A DNA stretch of 64,000 nucleotides. Origin: Conexibacter woesei DSM 14684. Its GTDB lineage: Bacteria > Actinomycetota > Thermoleophilia > Solirubrobacterales > Solirubrobacteraceae. The stretch spans positions 62,001 through 126,000 of the forward strand of contig NC_013739.1 of NCBI RefSeq assembly GCF_000025265.1, in the 5' to 3' direction. The position numbers and the translations under genes were made by a program. This document shows, piece by piece, positions 40,642-48,306 of the stretch (positions are counted from its first letter, which is position 1; every line of letters begins with the position of its first letter). Below the pieces are notes generated by a model. It made no database searches. It was not told the DNA's origin and worked only from the letters and a program-made list of their open reading frames with translations.

Positions 40642-41825
40642 GCGCGGCGGCGCCGAAGGTCTTCCTCAGCTACCGCCGCGAGGAGACCGCCGGCCACGCC
40701 GGCCGCCTCTACGACGCGATCGCGACCCGCTTCGGCGATGCCAACGTCTTCATGGACGTCGAGCTGGCGCCCGGGATCGACTTCGTCGACCGGATCACGG
40801 AGGCGGTCGGCGAGTGCCGTGCGCTGCTCGTCGTGATCGGGCCGCGGTGGGCGTCGGTCACGGCAGCCGGCCGGCCGCAGCCGCGCATCGCCGAGCCCGG
40901 CGACTATGTCCGTCTCGAGGTCGAGACCGCGCTCGCGCGCAGTGACGTGCGGGTCATCCCGGTGCTCGTCGCCGGCGCGCGGATGCCGCCGCCCGCGCAG
41001 CTCCCGCCGTCGCTGCAGGGACTCGCGCGGCGCAACGCGATCGAGCTGAGCGACCTGCGCTGGCGCTACGACGTCGGCCGGCTGTCGGACACGCTCGGCG
41101 AGCTGGTGGCCGGCGCGAGCGCTGACGACGAGGGCGAGCCGCACGCGATCGCGGCGACGGCCGCTCGGTCCGGCCCGGCGGCTGCTCGGTCCGGTCCGGC
41201 GGCCGCGCCGCAGACCGGCTCGGCGAGCCTCGTCCTGCTGCTGCTCGAGGCGATCGCGCTGGCCGCCGCCGCGGGGATGCTCGCTCGACTGCTGGCCGAG
41301 CCGATCCACGCGGACGCGCTCGCGTCCGACGCCGAGCACATCGCGACGCTCGTGCTGCGCCGCGCCGTGACGTGGGCGATCGTCGGCGCGGTGCTCGGCG
41401 TGTGGCTGAGCGTCCGCCGGGGTGAGCGCAGTCAGACCGTCGGCCGGCTGCTCGGCGGGTTCGTGCTCGGCGCGGCCGCCGGTGCGCTCGGCGGGGCGAT
41501 CTTCGGCGCGGCCGTGATCCTGCCGGCGGAGCCGGTCGCGCGTGAGGTCGCAGACCGCATCTCGATCGGCGCGATGGCGGCCACCGGCGCGGTCCTCGGC
41601 GCGGCGATCGGCGCCCTGTGGACCCCGCGGCGGGTCGCGGTGGGGCTGCTCGCCGGCGCGGCCGGCGGCGTCGTCGTGCAGCTGCTGCGCAACCAGCTCG
41701 GCCAGCCGAGCGACGTCGTCGCGGTCGGCTTCCAGTGCGTCGGGATCGTCGGCTTCGCCGTCTCCGCGCAGCTGTTCCTCGACGTGCGTGCGGCGGCCGT
41801 CAGCCGCCAGCCTGTCCGCGCATGA
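40638..41825 (+). CDS. TIR-domain protein with C-terminal multi-helix membrane domain
   Basis: 395 residues. TIR domain at about 6-150: KVFLSYRREETAGHAGRLYD, VFMDVELAPGIDFVDRI, ALLVVIGPRWASV and YVRLEVETALA; Glu94 or Glu96 sits where NADase-type bacterial TIRs have their catalytic glutamate. A linker with a repeated ARSGPAA unit follows (about 172-190), then about six hydrophobic segments (about 200-390), several Gly/Ala-rich. Bacterial TIRs often degrade NAD or make cyclic signals during phage defence. Membrane-fused TIR plus an adjacent SLATT protein suggests a two-component membrane module. Its end overlaps the convergent transglycosylase gene by 26 bases. Confidence 0.85.
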   Translation: MSAAAPKVFLSYRREETAGHAGRLYDAIATRFGDANVFMDVELAPGIDFVDRITEAVGECRALLVVIGPRWASVTAAGRPQPRIAEPGDYVRLEVETALARSDVRVIPVLVAGARMPPPAQLPPSLQGLARRNAIELSDLRWRYDVGRLSDTLGELVAGASADDEGEPHAIAATAARSGPAAARSGPAAAPQTGSASLVLLLLEAIALAAAAGMLARLLAEPIHADALASDAEHIATLVLRRAVTWAIVGAVLGVWLSVRRGERSQTVGRLLGGFVLGAAAGALGGAIFGAAVILPAEPVAREVADRISIGAMAATGAVLGAAIGALWTPRRVAVGLLAGAAGGVVVQLLRNQLGQPSDVVAVGFQCVGIVGFAVSAQLFLDVRAAAVSRQPVRA

Positions 41826-43287
41826 AGCGGACGGCGTCGCCCGCGACGGTGACGTGGATCGCGGCCGGCTCGCGCACCCATGCGATCAGCCCCAGGGTCT
41901 GCAGCCGGTCGAGCATGAACTGGAGCGCGAGCGCCTGGCGGTCGTTCGCGTAGCGGCGCAGGATGTCGAACGACCAACCGGTCGTGTGCACCGAGAACGC
42001 GTGGGTCGCCTCCGGGTTCCCGCCGGCGAGCTGCTCCTGGTATCGCTGGTCGCGCACCGTGCTCGTGACGGTCAGCGGCGCATCGACGCCGGAGATCCGG
42101 CGCGTGCCGGCGGCGATCTCGACGAGCAGTCTCAGCGCGTCGGGCCGCAGGCCGCGGTAGAGCGCGCGGGGCTGGCCGACTCTGCCGGCCAGCTCGCCCA
42201 TCTGCCGGTCGATCCGCAGGCCGAGCTCGCCGGCGTTGGTCGGCAGCCGCACGAGTCGCCCGTCGTCGTAGGCGGCCCGCAGCGCGCCGCCGTCCGCGAA
42301 CGCCTCGCCGGCAGCGGGCGGATGCAGCACGTTCTCGTTGGAGGCTTTCGCCGTCTGCAGCGCGGCGAGCTTGTCGAGCGCCTCAGGGTCGCTGCGATAG
42401 AGCGCCATCAGGTCGCGCGCGGCACGCACCTTCCAGTAATACAGCGACGACTCGTCTCCGAGGCCGGCGAACAGTCTCCAGACCTCCGGGTTCTGCGTCG
42501 GGGAGCTGCCGAAGTACAGCTCGGTCCAGCTCGGCCGCCCGCCCCCGAACGCCTCGATCGCGTTCTCGAGATTGCCGACGCCCATGTGGTAGGAGACGAC
42601 CGTCAGGTCGTCGCGCCCGAGCCGCTCACGCGCGAAGTCGAGGTAGCGGATCGTGCCGGCGAGCGCCTTGCGCGGGTCGAAGCGCTCGTCGACGCGTCGC
42701 CGCTCGGCGGCCAGCCGCGCGGCCCGCGCGTCGTCGCCGCGGTTCACCGCCCGCTGGAGCCGGCGCGTCAGCCGCGTGCTGGCGGCGACGTCGACGCGCA
42801 TCCCGAGCATGCTGGTGCCGGTCTCCGCGAGGATCTGCGTGAGGCCGACCGCGCCGGCGAGGTCGGTGCCCCCGGCGATCGCGTCGGGCCGTCCGGCGCT
42901 CTCGAGGAAGACCATCGCCTCGAGCGTGTCGGGGTCGACGTCGGTGCCCTCGGTCGCCTGGTCGATCAGCGGTCGCAGCCGCGCGACGCGCTCGGCCGAG
43001 GCGATCGCGCCACCGGGGCTCTTCGTGTAGAGCGGATGCGCGGTGCCGAACGCGGCACGCTGCTCGAACAGCTCAGCCCGGCTGGGGTCGAACGCGAACG
43101 GGTCGTGTCCGCTTCCGGCCGCTCGCCCGGCGCTCGGCAGCGGCTCCGCGTCACCGCCGCCGCCCCCGTCGCGCTGTGTCAGCACGAGCGCGACGACGCC
43201 GACGAGCACGAGCGCCGCGAGCAGCAGCCGCAGGCGGCTGGGCGACGGGGACGCGGGTGAGGTTCGACGGCGGCGGGTCGTCGGCAC
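41800..43287 (-). CDS. Membrane-anchored lytic transglycosylase with C-terminal peptidase-like domain
   Basis: 495 residues. Basic N-terminus and one membrane helix (about 20-37). SLT-type domain at about 100-265 with the catalytic motif VFLES (Glu129), AVGLTQILAET and VSYHMGVGNLENAI. The C-terminal part (about 360-495) has LTVTSTVRDQRYQEQLAGGN and THAFSVHTTGWSFDILRRYA, resembling the DUF5715/M15-like carboxypeptidase fold with His and Asp ligands (THAFSVHTTGWSFDI). It may combine glycan-strand cleavage with a peptide-acting or binding domain. The pairing is an inference from motifs. Confidence 0.75.
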   Translation of the reverse strand: MPTTRRRRTSPASPSPSRLRLLLAALVLVGVVALVLTQRDGGGGGDAEPLPSAGRAAGSGHDPFAFDPSRAELFEQRAAFGTAHPLYTKSPGGAIASAERVARLRPLIDQATEGTDVDPDTLEAMVFLESAGRPDAIAGGTDLAGAVGLTQILAETGTSMLGMRVDVAASTRLTRRLQRAVNRGDDARAARLAAERRRVDERFDPRKALAGTIRYLDFARERLGRDDLTVVSYHMGVGNLENAIEAFGGGRPSWTELYFGSSPTQNPEVWRLFAGLGDESSLYYWKVRAARDLMALYRSDPEALDKLAALQTAKASNENVLHPPAAGEAFADGGALRAAYDDGRLVRLPTNAGELGLRIDRQMGELAGRVGQPRALYRGLRPDALRLLVEIAAGTRRISGVDAPLTVTSTVRDQRYQEQLAGGNPEATHAFSVHTTGWSFDILRRYANDRQALALQFMLDRLQTLGLIAWVREPAAIHVTVAGDAVRFMRGQAGG

Positions 43288-43454
43288 GGCTTCTCCACCG
43301 TGACAGAACGACTGCTCCGGCGTCGTGTCACGTCTCAGCCCCGCTTTGTGCCGACACTGCGCAGACTCTGCAAATTGTCAGCGTCGAACAGGCGTTCTCA
43401 CCCCGTTCTCGTCCGCACCGCCGCCTAGGTTCGGGGCCTCCCCCATCACCACCC

Positions 43455-43493
43455 AAAAAAGCGGCCGGGGCGCTGCGCACACAGCCCCCGGCC
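43455..43493 (+). promoter_or_regulatory. Hairpin in the leader of the XRE regulator gene
   Basis: Six A residues (43455-43460), then GGCCGGGG (43463-43470) pairing with CCCCGGCC (43486-43493) across a 15-base loop. The hairpin ends about seven bases before GGAGG and the ATG at 43517. It could end a transcript arriving from the left or shape the regulator's leader. No known riboswitch resemblance. Confidence 0.35.
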
Positions 43494-43516
43494 CGGCACA
43501 GGAGGCGTACACCCCC

Positions 43517-43798
43517 ATGCACCACAAGCGTACTTCCCGCACGCCGGTCTCGGCGGAGCACGTCGTCCTCGGCAGAGCCGTCCGTGAGCTGCGCGCCCGC
43601 CGCGACCTCTCCCAGGAGCAGCTCGGCTTCCACTCCGGCCTGCACCGCAACTACGTCGGCGCGATCGAGCGCGGCGAGATCAATCCGACCTTCAAGACGC
43701 TGCTCTCGCTCGTCCGCGGACTCGACCTTCCGCTCTCGGAGCTGGTCCTGCTCTACGAGCACTGCCGCGCCGAGCGGCACGGGCGGCGGCACGGATGA
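43517..43798 (+). CDS. XRE-family DNA-binding protein paired with a methyltransferase
   Basis: 93 residues, a single helix-turn-helix domain (about 18-78): VLGRAVRELRARRDLSQEQLG, HSGLHRNYVGAIERGEINPT and LSLVRGLDLPLSELV. The size and motif resemble R-M controller proteins and small phage-type repressors. The ATG is preceded by GGAGG. The methyltransferase start overlaps its stop (ATGA), so this protein probably regulates its own two-gene operon. Longer upstream readings lack XRE features. Confidence 0.82.
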   Translation: MHHKRTSRTPVSAEHVVLGRAVRELRARRDLSQEQLGFHSGLHRNYVGAIERGEINPTFKTLLSLVRGLDLPLSELVLLYEHCRAERHGRRHG

Positions 43799-44691
43799 GC
43801 CGGGCTGCGTGTACGGTCCGGCGCGCGATGCGCGTGCTGAGCACCGGCGAGTTGCCTGAACGGATCGAGCTGGGGGGAGAGGATCTCGTCGTCCACGGCG
43901 ACAACCTCGACGTCCTGCCGCTGCTGCCCGACGGCGCGTTCGACATGATCTACATCGATCCGCCGTTCAACACGGGCAAGGCGCAGCGGCGCCGCACGCT
44001 CGTGTTCGAGCCCGACGTGGAGGGCGACCGGACCGGCTTCGGCGGGCGGCGCTACCGCTCGCAGCTGCTGCAGGCGCTCGCGTACGGCGACACGTTCGAC
44101 GACTACCTCGGCTTCGTCGCGCCGCGGCTGGAGCACGCCCGCCGGCTGCTCGCCGAGCACGGCACGCTGTACTTCCACATCGACTACCGCGAGGCGCACT
44201 ACTGCAAGCTGCTGCTCGACGAGATCTTCGGGCGCGACTGCTTCCTCAACGAAATCATCTGGGCGTACGACTATGGCGGCAAGCCGAGATCGCGCTGGCC
44301 GGCGAAGCACGACACGATCCTGGTCTACGTCCGCACACCCGGCGCCCATCACTTCGACGCCGAGGCGGTCGACCGCGAGCCGTACATGGCGCCGGGGCTC
44401 GTCACGCCGGAGAAGGTCGCACGTGGCAAGCGCCCGACCGACGTCTGGTGGCACACGATCGTGCCGACGAACGGGTACGAGAAGACCGGCTACCCGACGC
44501 AGAAGCCGGCGGGGGTCGTCCGGCGGATGGTTGCCGCCTCATCGAGACCGGGCGGCTGGTGCCTCGACTTCTTCGCCGGCTCCGGCACGCTCGGCGCCGT
44601 CGCCGCCGGCCTCGGCCGGCGCTACGTGCTCGTCGACTCGCACGCGGAGGCGATCGACGTGATGCGCAAGCGGCTGGGAACCGCGGAGTAG
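43795..44691 (+). CDS. Site-specific DNA methyltransferase, beta class (N6-adenine or N4-cytosine), no adjacent nuclease
   Basis: 298 residues. Catalytic motif IV DPPF at 55-58 comes first and the SAM-binding motif FAGSGT at 260-265 last, the order of beta-class enzymes. DPPF favours N6-adenine but does not exclude N4-cytosine. The middle carries the target-recognition region (IIWAYDYGGKPRSRWPAKHD). No restriction enzyme gene is in the flanks (transglycosylase on one side, GntR regulator on the other), so it may be an orphan regulatory methyltransferase or a remnant of an R-M system. An in-frame ATG at 43828 is an alternative start. Confidence 0.88.
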   Translation: MSRAACTVRRAMRVLSTGELPERIELGGEDLVVHGDNLDVLPLLPDGAFDMIYIDPPFNTGKAQRRRTLVFEPDVEGDRTGFGGRRYRSQLLQALAYGDTFDDYLGFVAPRLEHARRLLAEHGTLYFHIDYREAHYCKLLLDEIFGRDCFLNEIIWAYDYGGKPRSRWPAKHDTILVYVRTPGAHHFDAEAVDREPYMAPGLVTPEKVARGKRPTDVWWHTIVPTNGYEKTGYPTQKPAGVVRRMVAASSRPGGWCLDFFAGSGTLGAVAAGLGRRYVLVDSHAEAIDVMRKRLGTAE

Positions 44692-44710
44692 GCGGCGCGC
44701 CGCGAGCGCG

Positions 44711-45400
44711 CTACCCGGCCTCGGGCGGCGCGTTCTCCTGGAGGCGCTTCGCCGCGTCCTCGACGTGCTTGGCCATCGCGCGTCTTGCCTTGCCGGACTT
44801 GCCGCTCGCGATCGCGTCGATCAGCTCGCCGTGCGACGCGGCGTGCGCGCGCAGCGCCTCCGGTTCGAGCGCGTTCGTCGCCGCGCGCAGGAAGCCGCTG
44901 ATGCGGCCGCGCAGCTGCGAGACGAGGTCGACGAGGATCTCGTGATCGGTCAGCGCCCACAGCTGCTCGTGGAAGCGGACGTCGAGGTCGGACAGGCGGC
45001 TGGTGTCGCCGCGGTCGGCCGCCGCCTCCATCTGCGCCACCAGCTCGCGCAGCGAACGCTCGGCTCTCGGCGTCCAGTTCTCCTGCGCCCGCTCGGCGAC
45101 GTACTGCTCCAGCAGCACGCGCAGGCTCGACAGGTCGCGCAGGTCCTTCGCGCTGACCGCGGCGACGCGGCAGCCGCGGCGGGGCAGCCGCTCGACCAGG
45201 CCCTCCTCGGTCAGGCGCGTCAGCGCCTCGCGCACGGGGATGTGGCTGACGCCCAGCTCGCTCGCGAGTCTGCGCTCGACGAGGCGCTCGCCGGGGGCGT
45301 AGCCGCCGCTCTGGATCGTCTCGCGCAATTGGTCGGCGACCCGGTCGGCGAGGTTCTTGTCATCAACCGGCTGAAGGCGGGGAGCAGGCAATTTGACCAC
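44711..45400 (-). CDS. GntR-family regulator, FadR/FCD subfamily; probable regulator of the catabolic island
   Basis: 229 residues. Winged helix at about 14-82 (LADRVADQLRETIQSGGYAP, then ERRLASELGVSHIPVREALT) and an all-helical FCD ligand domain at about 90-220 with Asp and His residues for metal (SDLDVRFHEQLWALTDHEIL, AHAASHGELIDAIASG). FCD regulators bind acidic metabolites such as sugar acids. The GTG at 45400 gives the expected length; no ATG is in range. It is divergent from the first SDR gene, and the gap holds two copies of the palindrome found throughout the island, so it is probably autoregulated. Confidence 0.9.
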   Translation of the reverse strand: MVKLPAPRLQPVDDKNLADRVADQLRETIQSGGYAPGERLVERRLASELGVSHIPVREALTRLTEEGLVERLPRRGCRVAAVSAKDLRDLSSLRVLLEQYVAERAQENWTPRAERSLRELVAQMEAAADRGDTSRLSDLDVRFHEQLWALTDHEILVDLVSQLRGRISGFLRAATNALEPEALRAHAASHGELIDAIASGKSGKARRAMAKHVEDAAKRLQENAPPEAG

Positions 45401-45419
45401 GGTGTCGGAGTGCAGGAAG

Positions 45420-45439
45420 CTAGATGCTATATCGCGCTG
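45420..45439. promoter_or_regulatory. GntR operator candidate A (regulator side)
   Basis: CTAGATGCTATA followed by a diverged right half. The left twelve bases match the island consensus CTAGATGCTATAGCATCTAG exactly. It lies just upstream of the GntR start on the minus strand, a position for autoregulation. Confidence 0.6.
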
Positions 45440-45508
45440 GGGCCGGATCCGCCACGAACGGGTGGATCGAGGTTGAGCGCGTGCTGCGACGCGACCGGAA
45501 CAGCGACG

Positions 45509-45528
45509 CAACATGCTATATGGTATAC
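45509..45528. promoter_or_regulatory. GntR operator candidate B overlapping the SDR promoter
   Basis: Core ATGCTATATGGT with a weaker match (about 13 of 20 to the consensus). TATACG at 45524-45529 ends six bases before the ATG at 45536, so the operator would cover the -10 box of a leaderless SDR transcript. Confidence 0.5.
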
Positions 45529-45535
45529 GAAGTAG

Positions 45536-46315
45536 ATGGACACTGCTTCTGAATCTCCGGGTGCTTCGTCCCGCCGCCGCGCGCTCGTGACTGGCGCCAG
45601 CTCCGGCATCGGCGCCGCCGCCGCCGCCGCGCTCGCCGCGGGCGGCTGCGACGTCTGGCTCACCTACGCGCGCGACGAGCAGGGCGCCGCCGCCACGGCC
45701 GACGAGGTCCGGCGCCACGGCGCCGAGGCCCACGTCTCGCGGCTCGACCTCGGCGACGCCGGCGCGATCGAGCGCCTGCTGGACGAGGTCGCCGGACGGT
45801 GGGGCGAGCTGAACGTGCTCGTCAACAACGGCGGCGTCTGCCCGTACACGCCCGCGGACGAGATCTCCGTCGCGGAGTGGGACGCGGTGCTGGAGACCAA
45901 CGCGCGCGGCACCTTCCTCGCGCTGCGCGGCGCGCTCCCGCTGCTGCGCGCAGCAGCCGGCGACCGCTCGGTCGTCAACGTCTCGTCCGTCGCCGGCGAG
46001 CTGGGCGGCGTCGCGACGTCGGTCCACTACGCCGCCAGCAAGGCGGCGATCCTCGCGATCACGCGCTCCTACGCGCGCCTGCTCGCGGCCGAGGGCATCC
46101 GTGTCAACGCCGTCGCTCCCGGCCCGGTCCGCAGCGGCATCACCGGCAAGCTCTCCGACGAGGCGGCCGCCGGCCTGACCGGTGCGACGCCGCTCGGCCG
46201 TTTCGGCCAGCCGCACGAGGTCGCCTCGGCGATCGCGCTGCTGGCCTCGCCGGCCGCCGGCTTCACGACCGGCGCCACCTATGACGTCAACGGAGGGGTG
46301 CGGATCGATGGCTGA
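45536..46315 (+). CDS. Short-chain dehydrogenase/reductase
   Basis: 259 residues, classical SDR: cofactor motif TGASSGIGAAAA, NNGG in place of the usual NNAG, catalytic Ser in VVNVSSVAGE and YAASK, and C-terminal FTTGATYDVNGG. NAD(P)-dependent oxidation or reduction of a hydroxyl, probably on a sugar or sugar acid given the cluster. First gene to the right of the regulator; no Shine-Dalgarno, consistent with leaderless translation. Confidence 0.93.
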   Translation: MDTASESPGASSRRRALVTGASSGIGAAAAAALAAGGCDVWLTYARDEQGAAATADEVRRHGAEAHVSRLDLGDAGAIERLLDEVAGRWGELNVLVNNGGVCPYTPADEISVAEWDAVLETNARGTFLALRGALPLLRAAAGDRSVVNVSSVAGELGGVATSVHYAASKAAILAITRSYARLLAAEGIRVNAVAPGPVRSGITGKLSDEAAAGLTGATPLGRFGQPHEVASAIALLASPAAGFTTGATYDVNGGVRIDG

Positions 46316-46658
46316 CGCCGAGCAGGTCTTCCGTGCGCAGGTCGACGCGTTCAACGCGCGCGACCTCGACGCGTTCCTGGGGACCTACGCGCCCGACGCC
46401 GCGCTGCACGGGCTGCTGCCCGACCGCGTCGTCAACGGGCACGACGAGATGCGCGAGATCTACGCCGCGCGCTTCCGGCAGGACCCGCTGCATTGCACGA
46501 TCCACGCGACGACGGTCTACGGCGACCGCTGGGTCGCCGCCCACGAGCGCGTCCTCGGCCCGAGCGGCACGGTCGAGCTGGTCGGCGTGTTCGAGGTCGT
46601 CGACGGCCGTATCGTGCGGGCCGACATGACAGGACGGATCCCGGTCTCCGGCGATTGA
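46308..46658 (+). CDS. NTF2-like (SnoaL/ketosteroid-isomerase fold) protein
   Basis: 116 residues: AEQVFRAQVDAFNARDLDAF, TYAPDAALHG, VNGHDEMREIYAARF and a C-terminal FEVVDGRIVRADM are typical of the cone-shaped NTF2 fold. Such proteins may act as isomerases, dehydratases or binding proteins. It overlaps the SDR by eight bases, so the two are coupled and may act on the same metabolite. Confidence 0.8.
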   Translation: MADAEQVFRAQVDAFNARDLDAFLGTYAPDAALHGLLPDRVVNGHDEMREIYAARFRQDPLHCTIHATTVYGDRWVAAHERVLGPSGTVELVGVFEVVDGRIVRADMTGRIPVSGD

Positions 46659-46660
46659 CG

Positions 46661-46680
46661 CGAAATGCTATAGCGTCTAG
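46661..46680. promoter_or_regulatory. GntR operator candidate C before the ABC transporter
   Basis: CGAAATGCTATAGCGTCTAG matches the consensus CTAGATGCTATAGCATCTAG at 17 of 20 positions. It lies between the NTF2-like gene and the solute-binding protein, with -10-like TAGTAT directly downstream, so it probably controls an internal transporter promoter. Confidence 0.7.
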
Positions 46681-46726
46681 TATCTCGTATCGTGGGGAGA
46701 ACGAGTGAAGTCAATGAGAGGTGCTC

Positions 46727-48301
46727 ATGAGGTGGAAGAGGACAGTTGCGGCGGCGACGGTCGCGTGTGCGCTCGCCGTCGCGGGCTGCGGTGGTGACAG
46801 CAGCAGCACGTCGGGCGACTCCGGCGGCGACACGTCCACCGGCGACACGCCGGCGCAGGTCGCGCAGGGCGGAACGCTCACCGTCGCCCATACGGACGGC
46901 ATCCCGCAGCTGAACCCGGTGATCCGGACGTTCGGCTGGGAAGAAGTGCTCTTCCCGCTGCTGTGGAACGGGCTCTCGAAGGCCGACGAGAACGGCGACG
47001 TCGTCCCCGACATCGCCAGATCGTGGAGCGCCTCGCCCGATCAGAGAACGTGGACGTTCGAGCTGCGGACCGACGTCAGATACTCCAACGGCAGACCGCT
47101 CACGTCGAGAAACGTCGTGAAGGCGTTCGAGTACTACCTCGACCCCAGAACGACGACGCAGGAGGCGAACAAGATCGCCACGATCGCGAGCGTCAGAGCG
47201 GACGGGCCCGCGAGAGTCGTCGTGCAGCTGAGAGAGCCGAACGCGCTCTTCCCCGAGGCGATCGTGTGGGTCAAGATCGTCGACGTCGACAACGTCGGCC
47301 AGATCGACAAGAGACCGGTCGTGACCGGTCCGTACACCGTGAAGGACTTCGTCCCGGACGACCACGTCACGCTCGTCCCCAACCCCGAGTACTGGGGCGA
47401 CCCGGCGCCGCTGAGAGAGATGGAGATCGTCAAGGCGACCGACACGACCTCCGCGCTCGGCGCGCTGCGCGCCGGCGACATCGACGTGATCTGGGCGACC
47501 AACCCGACCGACGTCGCCTCGCTGGAGGGCGATCCCGACCTCAAGACGGTCGAGCCGGAGGTGCCGAGCAAGTACGTCGACTGGGAGTTCGACACGACCG
47601 CGCCGCCGTTCGACAACGTCAAGGCGCGGCAGGCCGTCGCCTACGCCGTCGACCGCGAGGCCGTGCTGCAGAGCGCCTACTACGGCCTCGGCGACCTCGC
47701 CCCGACGAACAACCCGCTCAGCACGAACAACCCGTACTACGGCGGCGAGCTGACCGACTACAGCTACGACCTCGACAAGGCCAGAGCGCTGTTCGAGGAG
47801 GCCGGCATCAGAGCCGGCGACACGATCACCTGGTGGGGCACCGCCGGCACGAACGCCGAGTGGACGACCGCCGCCGAGATCGTGCAGGCGAGCCTGAGAG
47901 AGATCGGCATCGAGCTGAAGATCGAGAACCGCGAGATCTCCACCTGGGCCGACAAGTTCTACCCGGCCGGCAAGAGATTCCCGAACTTCCTCGTGCCGAA
48001 CCTCGCCTCGTTCCCGCCCTCGCCGGCCGACGCCTTCGGCTTCTACCGCAGAGGCCGCTGCGAGTGCAACTGGGACAACCCGGAGTTCGAGAGCGCCTAC
48101 GACGCCGCTCTCGCCGAGCCCGACGAGACGAAGGCGAAGGAGAAGTGGGCGACGGTGCAGGAGATCGTCAACAGAGAGGTCCCGCTGATCATCCCGCTGC
48201 AGGTCAAGGTGGTGTCGTCCATGCGGTCCAACGTCGAAGGCGTCTGGATGGAGGGCGGCGGCCAGCTGCACCTCGAGCAGGCGGGCGTCGCCGCGGAGTA
48301 G
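46727..48301 (+). CDS. ABC transporter substrate-binding lipoprotein (family 5, Opp/Dpp type)
   Basis: 524 residues. Lipoprotein signal with lipobox VAGC followed by a Ser/Gly/Asp/Thr linker. SBP_bac_5 fold: LTVAHTDGIPQLNPVI, PDIARSWSASPDQRTWTFEL, TGPYTVKDFVPDDHVTLVPN and PEYWGD. The family carries peptides but also oligosaccharides and sugar acids. It is the extracellular receptor of the permease/ATPase genes that follow. By hand count about 17 of 27 arginine codons are AGA, unlike the adjacent permease. Start ATG 46727 chosen because GAGAGGTG lies at suitable distance; a GTG two codons upstream is possible. Confidence 0.93.
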   Translation: MRWKRTVAAATVACALAVAGCGGDSSSTSGDSGGDTSTGDTPAQVAQGGTLTVAHTDGIPQLNPVIRTFGWEEVLFPLLWNGLSKADENGDVVPDIARSWSASPDQRTWTFELRTDVRYSNGRPLTSRNVVKAFEYYLDPRTTTQEANKIATIASVRADGPARVVVQLREPNALFPEAIVWVKIVDVDNVGQIDKRPVVTGPYTVKDFVPDDHVTLVPNPEYWGDPAPLREMEIVKATDTTSALGALRAGDIDVIWATNPTDVASLEGDPDLKTVEPEVPSKYVDWEFDTTAPPFDNVKARQAVAYAVDREAVLQSAYYGLGDLAPTNNPLSTNNPYYGGELTDYSYDLDKARALFEEAGIRAGDTITWWGTAGTNAEWTTAAEIVQASLREIGIELKIENREISTWADKFYPAGKRFPNFLVPNLASFPPSPADAFGFYRRGRCECNWDNPEFESAYDAALAEPDETKAKEKWATVQEIVNREVPLIIPLQVKVVSSMRSNVEGVWMEGGGQLHLEQAGVAAE

Positions 48302-48306
48302 CAGCC

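Noticed and set aside
43325-43798. 157-codon version of the XRE protein starting at 43325
   Set aside because: The extra N-terminus lacks conservation features and overlaps the promoter/leader; GGAGG before 43517 marks the better start.
43795-44691. Complete restriction-modification system
   Set aside because: No endonuclease-like gene in either flank; only regulator and methyltransferase are present.
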